Below, in pieces: positions 1 to 8,053 of a DNA stretch of 64,000 nt (position 1 is its first letter; each line of letters opens with the position of its first letter). This DNA is from Clostridium fallax (GTDB taxonomy: Bacteria > Bacillota > Clostridia > Clostridiales > Clostridiaceae), in assembly GCF_900129365.1 (NCBI RefSeq), contig NZ_FQVM01000011.1:18994-82993 (forward strand). Reading direction: 5' to 3'. The translations under genes were made by a program, and so were the position numbers. Below the pieces are notes generated by a model. It saw nothing but the letters and a program-made list of their open reading frames with translations, searched no databases and was not told the DNA's origin.

Positions 1-198
1 TTCTCTATTTTTTATAGCACTTAAAACTTTTCTTACAGATTCCTTAGTAAAATCCTTATCATAGATTAAATTAAATCCATCCATATCTGACATATCATAA
101 AAAAAAGTTTCTGAAACATTTTCTTTTTCTGAAGCTGCTTGCCAAAAATATAGCATACCCTCGATAGTTTCTAAATCAACAATTATATTTTTTACCAT
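1..198 (-). CDS. Hypothetical protein, 3' end outside window
   Basis: An open reading frame starts with ATG at 198 and runs off the left edge, giving 66 visible residues beginning MVKNIIVDLETIEGMLYFWQ. A clear GGGGAG ribosome site lies just upstream, so the start is good. The visible part is acidic and soluble, with no membrane segment or signal peptide. From memory it resembles small uncharacterised proteins grouped as the TDE2712 family (an 'EGMLYFWQA...VRKVLSAI' pattern), but I cannot confirm this. No function is assigned. Its promoter should lie in the AT-rich stretch 199-360. Confidence 0.6.
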   Translation of the reverse strand, partial: MVKNIIVDLETIEGMLYFWQAASEKENVSETFFYDMSDMDGFNLIYDKDFTKESVRKVLSAIKNRE

Positions 199-362
199 AT
201 AACATTCTCCCCTTTATAAAAAAATACCATATATTTAGTATTATAATCCTATAAAACTAATATTCCAACTAATAATAATTTCTTCAATACATAGATTTTA
301 AAATAAATATATATACTTTTAATATTTATTTTAAAATTACCTCTAACTTATATTATTTATTA

Positions 363-396
363 TGTAAAAAAAGCTGTAAAATTAATTTTACAGCTT
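363..396 (-). terminator. Intrinsic terminator of the SulP gene
   Basis: A 12-bp inverted repeat (arms AAGCTGTAAAAT and ATTTTACAGCTT, 371-396) is followed on the minus strand by a run of seven T. It sits about 70 bp past the stop codon of the SulP permease gene. Confidence 0.75.
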
Positions 397-462
397 CTCT
401 TTATTATTTTCTTAATATATATTTTAATAATTTAAATAAATAAAATACTATAGATAATTATT

Positions 463-1728
463 TTAAGATTGTTGACCCTTATAAAATGGAGTATATTTTA
501 AGGCTTTTTCATACATAAGATATATAACCATAGCAACTCCTATAGCAACGACTAAGTCACATACTAAAGTTAAAATAAAAGTTACTAATAATAATATTAG
601 ATCTATTTTAGAACTAAATAATAATTTTGAAAAAGCTTTAACTTCACTCATATTATAAGATACTACCAAAAGTATTGCTGCTAAAGTTGTAAGTGGTACA
701 TACTTTATAAGTGGCATAAGTATTTTCATTATTAATAATAATATTATTGCATGAACTATACCTGCTATAGGAGTTCTTCCTCCATTTTTTACATTAGCGG
801 CAGTTCTTGCTATTGCACCAGTAGCTGGTATTCCACCAAAAATAGATGACATTATGCTTCCAATTCCTTGTCCAATTAACTCTGAATTAGAATCATGTTC
901 ACAATCAATCATTTTATCTGATACAACTGCTGAAAGTAAAGATTCAATAGCTGCCAATAATGCAATTGTAAAAGCTGGTGCTATTAATGTTTTTACAGTG
1001 TTTATATTTAAAATAGGTAGTTTAGGTGTTGGGAAACTTGATGAAATTTCTCCAAATTGACTTCCTATTGTAGATACTGGAAGCTTAAAAGCAAAAGCTA
1101 ATAAAGTACCTACAATCAAAGCTATTAATGAGCCTGGAATTGTTTTATTTATTTTTGACCAAAATACTATTATTAATAATGAAATTACTCCTAGAGCCAT
1201 TGACCAAAAGCTTACTAAATTTATATTGCTTAAATAAACACACCATTTAGATATAAAGCTTGATGGAACCTTATCTATACCCATTCCTAAAAAATCCTTA
1301 ACTTGAGTAGAGAATAATGTTACTCCTATTCCTGCCGTAAATCCTATAGTTACTGAGCGAGGAATATATTTTATTAAATCTCCTAATTTTAAAAGTCCAA
1401 AAATTATAAGTATTACCCCTGCCATAAAGGTTGAAACTACTAATCCTTCTAATCCATACTTTTCAATTATTCCATAAATTATTATTACAAAAGCTCCAGT
1501 AGGTCCTCCTATTTGAACTCGACTTCCTCCGAAAAGTGAAATGCAAAGTCCTGCAATTATAGCTGTGATTAATCCCTTTTCTGGTGATACCCCAGAAGAT
1601 ATTCCAAGGGCTACAGATAAAGGTAATGCTATTATAGCTACTATAATTCCTGCAATAATATCTTTTATTATTTGTTCTTTTGTTAATTCCTTATTTTTAA
1701 TAAGCTTTAATATTGTTGGTTTATACAT
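463..1728 (-). CDS. SulP-family inorganic anion permease, no STAS domain
   Basis: This is a polytopic membrane protein of 421 aa. I place the start at 1728 (MYKPTILK) because AAGGAGGATAAA sits directly before it; an upstream in-frame ATG lacks such a site. The N-terminal half carries the SulP hallmark region 'PLSVALGISSGVSPEKGL' followed by 'GGSRVQIGGPTGAF', and about 10-12 hydrophobic segments follow. Members of this family usually move sulfate, bicarbonate or other anions, often with H+ or Na+. The protein ends right after the last membrane helix (MYEKALKYTPFYKG), so the cytoplasmic STAS domain found at the C terminus of most SulP proteins (usually 500-600 aa) is missing. The substrate cannot be read from sequence. 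It is a single-gene unit with its own terminator. Confidence 0.88.
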   Translation of the reverse strand: MYKPTILKLIKNKELTKEQIIKDIIAGIIVAIIALPLSVALGISSGVSPEKGLITAIIAGLCISLFGGSRVQIGGPTGAFVIIIYGIIEKYGLEGLVVSTFMAGVILIIFGLLKLGDLIKYIPRSVTIGFTAGIGVTLFSTQVKDFLGMGIDKVPSSFISKWCVYLSNINLVSFWSMALGVISLLIIVFWSKINKTIPGSLIALIVGTLLAFAFKLPVSTIGSQFGEISSSFPTPKLPILNINTVKTLIAPAFTIALLAAIESLLSAVVSDKMIDCEHDSNSELIGQGIGSIMSSIFGGIPATGAIARTAANVKNGGRTPIAGIVHAIILLLIMKILMPLIKYVPLTTLAAILLVVSYNMSEVKAFSKLLFSSKIDLILLLVTFILTLVCDLVVAIGVAMVIYLMYEKALKYTPFYKGQQS

Positions 1729-2061
1729 TTTATCCTCCTTTTCTAAAAAACATTCGCCCTCCATTATACTACTAAGATTTAAGAAAAGCCTTCTATTAAG
1801 ATTTTTTCAAATTATTAAAATTGTTATATTTTTTTTAATATTCTTTGAATGGATTTTTATATTTCATTTTTTAAAAAATAAAAAATATTTTTATATCAAA
1901 ATCTTAATTATTACATTTTATTAAAAGTTTATTAATCATTTGTAAATAATTTTTATATAATTTAGTGATACTATGATGATGAATGCTATATTAAAAACTC
2001 TCATAACACTAAAATAAAACATATTTAAAAACTATAATAAACTTAGATTGGAGATAATAAT
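1729..2061. other. Intergenic region between divergent SulP and cfa genes
   Basis: This 333-bp A+T-rich divergent region should hold the promoters of both neighbours. A TATAAT hexamer at 1956-1961 on the plus strand is the best -10 candidate for cfa, but no good -35 stands at the right distance. No open reading frame with a ribosome site is visible. Confidence 0.35.
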
Positions 2062-3246
2062 ATGGAAAAATTATTCTTAAAACAATTTTTAAAAAATATT
2101 TCTTGTGAAACTTTCATCGTAAAGTTTTGGGATGGAAAAGAAGAGCTTATAGGAGATGGAGACCCAAAGTTTAAAATTATCTTTAATAAACCTTTAAAAA
2201 AATCAGATATTCTTCATGATGCCTCATTAGCTTTTGGAGAAGCTTATATGAATGGGGATTTAGATTTTGAAGGAGATATTCAAGAAATCTTAGAATCTAT
2301 ATATAAAAATAAAGATAGTTTTCTTAATAGTAATAAGTTTATCGCTAAACTAGCTAAACTTTCTAGTCTTAAGGGAACTTCTTTAAAAGAACAAAAAAAA
2401 GATATATCATATCATTATGATTTAGGTAACGATTTCTATAGTTTATGGCTTGATAAAACTCTTAGTTATTCCTGTGGTTATTTTAAAGATCCTAATGATA
2501 CCTTATATGATGCTCAAATGAATAAGGTTCACTACATATTAAAAAAACTTAACTTAAAAGAAGGCCAAAGTCTTCTAGATATAGGTTGTGGTTGGGGATA
2601 TTTAATTATAGAAGCTGCTAAACTTTATAAAGTTCATGCTTTAGGTATAACCTTAAGTAATGAACAATATAAAAAAGTAAAAGAAAGAATAAAAGAAGAG
2701 AATTTAGAAGAGTATGTTGATGTTAAATTAATGGATTATAGAGATTTAAAAAATTCTGGCTTTACATTTAATAGAGTCGTCAGTGTTGGAATGCTTGAAC
2801 ATGTAGGTAGAGCAAACATTCCTGAATACTTAGAAATAGTAGATAAAATTCTTAACCCTCATGGAGTTTTCTTACTTCACTTTATCACTGGTCTAACTGA
2901 AAGTGATGGTAATGAATGGATAAAAAAATACATATTCCCCGGTGGATATATACCATCAATAAGAGAAGTTGTTGGTTATTTTCCTGAACATGATTTTAAT
3001 ATTGTAGATTTAGAAAGTTTGAGATTACATTATACAAAAACTCTTATGTGTTGGAAAGATAATTTTGAAAATAATTTAGATAAAGTTAGAGAGTTATTTG
3101 ATGAAAAATTTATTAGAATGTGGCGAATGTATTTATGCTCTTGTGCTGCTTCATTTCATTATGGTGTAGTTGATATACATCAATTCTTGATTACTAAAGG
3201 ATTAAATAATTCTTTACCAATGACTAGAGATTATTTATATAAATAA
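2062..3246 (+). CDS. cfa: Cyclopropane-fatty-acyl-phospholipid synthase
   Basis: This 394-aa enzyme transfers a methylene group from S-adenosylmethionine to double bonds in membrane phospholipid acyl chains. It acts at the inner face of the membrane, usually as cells enter stationary phase or meet acid stress. Visible motifs: 'SYHYDLGNDFYSLWLD' near residues 116-131, the SAM-binding loop DIGCGWG at 173-179, EHVGR at 246-250 and FPGGYIPS at 292-299, all typical of Cfa. Length is close to that of the E. coli enzyme. The ATG at 2062 follows TTGGAGAT at the usual distance. It is a monocistronic unit closed by a strong terminator. Confidence 0.93.
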   Translation: MEKLFLKQFLKNISCETFIVKFWDGKEELIGDGDPKFKIIFNKPLKKSDILHDASLAFGEAYMNGDLDFEGDIQEILESIYKNKDSFLNSNKFIAKLAKLSSLKGTSLKEQKKDISYHYDLGNDFYSLWLDKTLSYSCGYFKDPNDTLYDAQMNKVHYILKKLNLKEGQSLLDIGCGWGYLIIEAAKLYKVHALGITLSNEQYKKVKERIKEENLEEYVDVKLMDYRDLKNSGFTFNRVVSVGMLEHVGRANIPEYLEIVDKILNPHGVFLLHFITGLTESDGNEWIKKYIFPGGYIPSIREVVGYFPEHDFNIVDLESLRLHYTKTLMCWKDNFENNLDKVRELFDEKFIRMWRMYLCSCAASFHYGVVDIHQFLITKGLNNSLPMTRDYLYK

Positions 3247-3292
3247 AAAAAGCCTTTGTTTTAATTTTTTATTTAAAACAAAGGCTTTTTTT
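3247..3292. terminator. Bidirectional intrinsic terminator
   Basis: Arms AAAAAGCCTTTGTTTT (3247-3262) and AAAACAAAGGCTTTTT (3275-3290) form a 16-bp stem with T tracts on both strands. It ends cfa on the plus strand and the convergent membrane-protein gene on the minus strand. Confidence 0.88.
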
Positions 3293-3331
3293 TATTTTGA
3301 TTCTTTTAATTATTTTTCATATACTCTAACA

Positions 3332-3967
3332 TTATTTTTTAACTATAGTTTCTTCTAAATCTATCATCATTTTCTTAAAGAAAGGAACATTTTTACCTCT
3401 AAGAGGTAAATACATTAATATTCCCATTATTGTTCCGCCTATTGTTCCACAAATTATATCTCCCATAGTATCAAGCAAACTATTATTTTGAGCATTTGTT
3501 CCAAAAAGATGATCTGATGTAAATTCAAATATTTCCCATCCACCTGCACAAGCTATAGAAAAAAATACACCAAACAAAATACCTAATACTGGATTTATCC
3601 CTTTATAGACTTTTTTATTTATTAAATTTAAAAAAATTATATACCCCATTAAAGTAAGTATAGGTCCTGAAATTAGATGAAGGAATTTATCCCATCTAGG
3701 AAAAAACCTATAAAAATTAATTACTTTTCCTAAATACATAGACAAAAATATAAATACTAAGACTATAAAATAGACTTGTGTTGGCATTTTTATTTTTATC
3801 TTAGAAAATACAATACTAGTTAATATAACAGTAAAAAATGTAAGTATAATTGAAAATACCTTATCATACTCACTATTCATAAGTTTAAAGGGAAGAGTAA
3901 TAATTAATAAAATATAAAATATAATATCCATTTTTCTTTCTACTGATAAATCTTTTGTCCAACTCAT
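3332..3967 (-). CDS. Membrane protein, DUF2238/YjdF-like
   Basis: A 211-aa integral membrane protein with about six hydrophobic segments. The central 'FFPRWDKFLHLISGPILTLM' and later 'GGWEIFEFTSDHLFG' and 'LLDTMGDIICGTIGG' blocks have the WDKFLH...WE.FE...DT..D pattern that I associate with the DUF2238 (YjdF) family of unknown function. The polar residues inside helices (D, H, E, D) suggest a buried functional site, but no activity is known. The ATG at 3967 is preceded by GAGGTGATATT. It is transcribed away from the symporter cluster and converges on cfa. Confidence 0.72.
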   Translation of the reverse strand: MSWTKDLSVERKMDIIFYILLIITLPFKLMNSEYDKVFSIILTFFTVILTSIVFSKIKIKMPTQVYFIVLVFIFLSMYLGKVINFYRFFPRWDKFLHLISGPILTLMGYIIFLNLINKKVYKGINPVLGILFGVFFSIACAGGWEIFEFTSDHLFGTNAQNNSLLDTMGDIICGTIGGTIMGILMYLPLRGKNVPFFKKMMIDLEETIVKK

Positions 3968-4210
3968 AATATCACCTCACAATTAAGCTTTTGTTTTATT
4001 AATCTTATATTTATTATTTAACTTTCTAAAATACCTTTTTATTATACATTTATAAAAAACAATTGTCTAAATTCTATTTAAAACTAATAAATTAATTCAT
4101 TTATAATTAGTTAATATAAATTTTATTAGTTTATAATAACTTTATGCAATTAAAATTATTTTTATTTATATTTTATTAAAAATAAATAAATTATTTAATT
4201 ATTAAAAAAA

Positions 4211-4262
4211 TAAAAGTTTAAAAAACTAATAAAAAAGATTTTATTAGTTTTTCAGACTTTTA
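4211..4262. other. Long AT-rich stem-loop in a divergent intergenic region
   Basis: AAAAACTAATAAAA (4221-4234) pairs with TTTTATTAGTTTTT (4239-4252) around an AAGA loop. An outer stem AAAAGTTT/AGACTTTT (4212-4219 with 4254-4261) extends it after one mismatch. It lies in the 485-bp gap 3968-4452 between divergent promoters, so it is not an obvious end-of-gene terminator. Apart from this and the symporter promoter, the gap shows no gene. Confidence 0.5.
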
Positions 4263-4378
4263 TTTGATAATTTATTTGTAATATTATTAATTTTATTACA
4301 AATTCATATATAATTTACTTTTATCATACAAATTTGTATTAATTTCTATTAGCCATTTTTTAAATTTTAAGAATTTTC

Positions 4379-4408
4379 TTGAAAATATTGCATTATTGAT
4401 GATAAAAT
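4379..4408 (+). promoter_or_regulatory. Sigma-A-type promoter of first AGCS symporter
   Basis: TTGAAA (4379-4384), 18 bp, TAAAAT (4403-4408). The same spacing and leader recur before the second copy. The -35 is embedded in a perfect inverted repeat ATTTTC-TT-GAAAAT (4373-4386), which could be an operator. It resembles a CodY box with one extra spacer base. Confidence 0.65.
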
Positions 4409-4452
4409 TTAATCATAGATTATTTAACTAACATTTAATAAGGGGGTTTTCA

Positions 4453-5811
4453 ATGAATTTCTTATCTACCATAAAAGAATTTAACTCGTTTTTTTGGGGG
4501 TACTTATTAATCTTTCTACTTTGCGGAACGGGTATATTTTTCACAATAAGATTAAAATTTGTACAGATTACAAAATTTAAAGATGCTTTTAAACACACTT
4601 TTGGTAATCTAACACTAAACGGTGATAAAGCTGGAAAGGATGGTATGTCTTCATTCCAATCTTTAGCAACTGCTATTGCTGCTCAAGTAGGTACTGGTAA
4701 TTTAGCTGGTGCCGCTACCGCTATAGTTATGGGTGGTCCTGGAGCTATTTTTTGGATGTGGCTTAGTGCTTTCTTTGGAATGTCTACAATTTTTGCAGAA
4801 GCTACTTTAGCTCAAAAATATAAAACTGTAAAAGATGGAGAAGTAACTGGTGGACCAGCATATTATATAAAAGCTGCTTTTAAAGGAACTTTAGGTAAAA
4901 TATTGGCAGGTGCTTTTGCAGTATTTATAATATTAGCTTTAGGCTTTATGGGAAACATGGTTCAAAGTAATTCCATCGGTGTAGCATTTGAAAACGCTTT
5001 AGGAATTAACCCTATAGTAATTGGTGTATTAGTTGCTATTCTAGCTGCCTTTATATTTTTCGGAGGAAGAGAGAAAATAGCATCTACCACAGAAAAATTA
5101 GTTCCAATTATGGCAGCATTTTATATAATCGGCAGCATTATAATTCTTATAATGAATTATTCTGAAATAATTCCTGCCTTTAGATCTATCTTTGTAGGAG
5201 CATTCTCACCTGAAGCTGTTTCAGGTGGATTAGTTGGTATAACCATTAGCCAAGCTATTAGATATGGTATTGCTAGAGGATTATTTTCAAACGAAGCTGG
5301 TATGGGCTCAACTCCCCATGCTCATGCTATTGCAAAAGTTAAACATCCTTGTGAGCAAGGTGTTACTGCTATGATGGGTGTATTTATAACTTTTATTATA
5401 CTTACATTAACTGCTCTTGTTATATTAACATCTGGAGTTTATGATGGTACAACTACTGGTATTGTATTAACTCAAAATGCTTTTGTTGCAACCTTTGGAT
5501 CCTTTGGTAATATGTTTATAGCCATATGTTTATTATTTTTCTCTTTTTCTACTATAATAGGTTGGTATTTCTTTGGGGAAATTAATATAAAATATTTATT
5601 TGGGGATAAAGCAACTAAATTTTATTCTATTATAGTACTTATTTTAATAATAGTTGGTTCTAGTTTAAAGGTTGATTTAGTTTGGGAACTTGCTGATACC
5701 TTCAATGGATTTATGGTAATTCCAAACCTTCTAGCTTTATTAGCTTTAAATAGTGTTGTAGTTAAATTGCTTAAAGACTATGAAGATAAACAAAAAGATG
5801 AATTGCTTTAA
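4453..5811 (+). CDS. Na+/alanine symporter (AGCS family), copy 1, with one-codon loss
   Basis: A 452-aa polytopic permease of the alanine/glycine:cation symporter family (AlsT/DagA type), which imports alanine or glycine with Na+. Family blocks are clear: 'QSLATAIAAQVGTGNLAGAA' near 69-88, 'GGPGAIFWMW' near 94-103, 'GLFSNEAGMGSTPHAHA' near 276-292 and 'FSTIIGWYFFGE' near the C-terminal third. It is nearly the same as the two following copies. One difference stands out: where both paralogues read MMGVFIDTF, this copy reads MMGVFITF at residues 307-314, an in-frame loss of the Asp codon (around 5386-5391). Asp at this place is a strongly conserved family residue, so transport may be altered or lost. 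The ATG follows AAGGGGG. Confidence 0.93.
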   Translation: MNFLSTIKEFNSFFWGYLLIFLLCGTGIFFTIRLKFVQITKFKDAFKHTFGNLTLNGDKAGKDGMSSFQSLATAIAAQVGTGNLAGAATAIVMGGPGAIFWMWLSAFFGMSTIFAEATLAQKYKTVKDGEVTGGPAYYIKAAFKGTLGKILAGAFAVFIILALGFMGNMVQSNSIGVAFENALGINPIVIGVLVAILAAFIFFGGREKIASTTEKLVPIMAAFYIIGSIIILIMNYSEIIPAFRSIFVGAFSPEAVSGGLVGITISQAIRYGIARGLFSNEAGMGSTPHAHAIAKVKHPCEQGVTAMMGVFITFIILTLTALVILTSGVYDGTTTGIVLTQNAFVATFGSFGNMFIAICLLFFSFSTIIGWYFFGEINIKYLFGDKATKFYSIIVLILIIVGSSLKVDLVWELADTFNGFMVIPNLLALLALNSVVVKLLKDYEDKQKDELL

Positions 5812-5932
5812 TATAGGCAAAATTATTTATTTATAAATATAAATAATAAAAAAATAATTTTCAATTTATATATAGTTCATATTAAACTAAATATCTTTAT
5901 ATAAAAAATATATAAACTACAAAATGAATTGT

Positions 5933-6092
5933 ATTAAATATAAAAAGTTAAATAATCATATTAAATATAAAAAGGGATTTCTTAAAACTGATTAGTAAAA
6001 AATATTTTAATTAATAATACTTAACCTATTTCAAATATTAATTATGAATTTTTAAAGAATTATGAAGCTAAGCTTTTAAGTTTAGCTTCATA
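5933..6092. other. 604-bp symporter spacer: direct repeat and stem-loop
   Basis: The gap 5812-6415 holds no gene. Seen: a 15-bp direct repeat ATTAAATATAAAAAG (5933-5947 and 5960-5974), and a stem-loop TATGAAGCTAA/TTAGCTTCATA (6061-6092) that may end transcription of copy 1, although the following T tract is weak. The promoter of copy 2 lies at its right end. Confidence 0.4.
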
Positions 6093-6340
6093 ACTTATTT
6101 CGTATACATTTATCTATTAATATTTACTTTAAAAAACCTTTATTTTCAAAAGTAAATATCCTATATACAATTCTCTTCTTTATTCTTAATAATATTTATT
6201 TACTTAAAATTTAGTTATATAAATTTATGTGATATATTTTAATAATATGACATTTAATGAATTTCTATGAATATAGCTTTAAAATGTAAGTTTTACCTTG
6301 AATATGACCATTTTACCAATATTTATGGGCTTTTTTAATT

Positions 6341-6370
6341 TTGAGAACTTTCCATTAATAATGATAAGAT
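6341..6370 (+). promoter_or_regulatory. Promoter of second AGCS symporter
   Basis: TTGAGA (6341-6346), 18 bp, TAAGAT (6365-6370). The sequence from here to the ATG, including AGATTATTTAAC and ATTTAATAAGGGGG, matches the leader of copy 1 closely. The promoter was therefore duplicated with the gene. Confidence 0.62.
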
Positions 6371-6415
6371 TTAATTAGAGATTATTTAACAAAATTTAAT
6401 AAGGGGGGTTTTAAA

Positions 6416-7777
6416 ATGGATTTATTATCCATAGTACAAAGTATTAATTCCTTTTTTTGGGGGTACTTATTAGTTTTCCTACTTTGTGGTACAGGTATAT
6501 TTTTTACAATTCGATTAAAATTTGTACAAGTAAGAAAATTTAAAGAAGCCTTTAAACATACCTTTGGAGGGTTAACACTAAATGGTGCTAAAGCAGGAAA
6601 AGATGGCATGTCATCCTTTCAATCCTTAGCTACTGCTATAGCAGCTCAAGTCGGTACTGGTAACTTAGCAGGTGCAGCTACTGCTATAGTTATGGGTGGT
6701 CCCGGTGCTATTTTCTGGATGTGGCTTAGTGCTTTCTTTGGAATGTCTACAATTTTTGCAGAAGCCACTTTAGCCCAAAAATATAAAACTGTAAAGGACG
6801 GTGAAGTAACTGGTGGTCCTTCCTACTATATAAAAGGTGCTTTTAAAGGAAATTTAGGGAAAATATTAGCTGGTTCCTTTTCTATTTTTATAATAGTTGC
6901 TTTAGGATTTATGGGAAATATGGTGCAAAGTAATTCTATAGGTGTAGCCTTTGAAAACGCTTTAGGTATAAATCCTATAATAGTCGGAGTATTAGTTGCT
7001 CTTCTAGCTTCATTTATTTTCTTAGGTGGAAGACAAAGAATAGCTTCTACTACCGAGAAATTAGTTCCCATTATGGCTGCATTTTACATAATAGGTGCAA
7101 TTATCATTTTAGTTATGAATGGCTCACATATTATTCCTGCTTTTAAAGCTATATTTATAGGAGCTTTTTCACCAGAAGCAGTTACCGGTGGCTTAGTTGG
7201 AATAACAATTAAACAAGCTATTAGATATGGTGTTTCTAGAGGTTTATTCTCTAATGAAGCTGGTATGGGTTCAACTCCTCATGCTCATGCTATTGCAAAG
7301 GTTAACCATCCTTTTGAACAAGGTGTAGTTGCTATGATGGGAGTATTTATAGATACTTTTATTATCCTTACATTAACTGCTCTTGTTATATTAACATCTG
7401 GAGCTTATGATGGTACAACCACTGGTATAGTATTAACTCAAAATGCTTTCGTTGCTGCCTTCGGTTCCTTTGGTAACATTTTCATAGCTATTTGTTTACT
7501 ATTCTTTGCCTTTTCAACTATAATAGGTTGGTATTTCTTTGGAGAAACTAATATAAAATATTTATTTGGAGAAAAAGCAACTAAATTTTATGCTGGAATA
7601 GTTCTTATATTAATAGTAGTAGGTTCAAGTCTAAAAGTTGATTTAGTTTGGGAACTTGCTGATACTTTTAATGGATTTATGGTTATACCTAACCTTCTAG
7701 CTTTACTTGCTTTAAATGGAGTTGTATGTAAGCTCCTTAAAGATTATGAAAAGAAAAAAGAAGATGGATTACTTTAA
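6416..7777 (+). CDS. Na+/alanine symporter (AGCS family), copy 2
   Basis: A 453-aa permease closely related to the preceding gene, with every family block intact including the MMGVFIDTF segment that copy 1 lacks. It is predicted to take up alanine or glycine with Na+ across the cytoplasmic membrane, with about ten hydrophobic segments. AAGGGGGG lies just before the ATG. Protein differences from copy 1 are mostly conservative and scattered, which suggests a fairly recent tandem duplication with both copies under selection. It is monocistronic, with its own promoter and a strong terminator. Which amino acid each copy prefers cannot be told from sequence. Confidence 0.94.
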   Translation: MDLLSIVQSINSFFWGYLLVFLLCGTGIFFTIRLKFVQVRKFKEAFKHTFGGLTLNGAKAGKDGMSSFQSLATAIAAQVGTGNLAGAATAIVMGGPGAIFWMWLSAFFGMSTIFAEATLAQKYKTVKDGEVTGGPSYYIKGAFKGNLGKILAGSFSIFIIVALGFMGNMVQSNSIGVAFENALGINPIIVGVLVALLASFIFLGGRQRIASTTEKLVPIMAAFYIIGAIIILVMNGSHIIPAFKAIFIGAFSPEAVTGGLVGITIKQAIRYGVSRGLFSNEAGMGSTPHAHAIAKVNHPFEQGVVAMMGVFIDTFIILTLTALVILTSGAYDGTTTGIVLTQNAFVAAFGSFGNIFIAICLLFFAFSTIIGWYFFGETNIKYLFGEKATKFYAGIVLILIVVGSSLKVDLVWELADTFNGFMVIPNLLALLALNGVVCKLLKDYEKKKEDGLL

Positions 7778-7812
7778 AAATTTAAATATAAAAATAAAAT
7801 TTTAAAAATACT

Positions 7813-7853
7813 TAAGGTTATATCATTAATTTTAATGATATAACCTTATTTTT
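7813..7853 (+). terminator. Intrinsic terminator after symporter copy 2
   Basis: A 17-bp perfect stem (7813-7829 with 7832-7848, core AAGGTTATATC) is followed by TTTTTATATTATTT. Confidence 0.85.
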
Positions 7854-7984
7854 ATATTATTTATAAACCTTAAAATTACTTTAATATAAGATATTTTAAT
7901 TTAATATTATTAAGAATTTAAATGATAATATTAGCATTTATTGGAAAATATATGTTAATTAATTTATTTAAATTAATATGATTT

Positions 7985-8013
7985 TTGAAAATAAAAGTTT
8001 TTAATAATAAAAT
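7985..8013 (+). promoter_or_regulatory. Promoter of third AGCS symporter
   Basis: TTGAAA (7985-7990), 17 bp, TAAAAT (8008-8013), about 40 bp before the start codon. The TTG inside the -35 opens a longer reading frame, but it has no ribosome site. Confidence 0.65.
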
Positions 8014-8053
8014 TTTAATATACTCACAAAAATATAATGAAAAGGAGGGTCTT

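Noticed and set aside
854..1924. Plus-strand reading frames opposite the SulP gene
   Set aside because: They mirror the coding strand of a clear transporter, have no ribosome sites and no recognisable domains.
7985..8053. A 23-codon extension of the third symporter from a TTG
   Set aside because: The TTG lies inside the predicted -35 box and has no ribosome site; the paralogues start at the equivalent of 8054.
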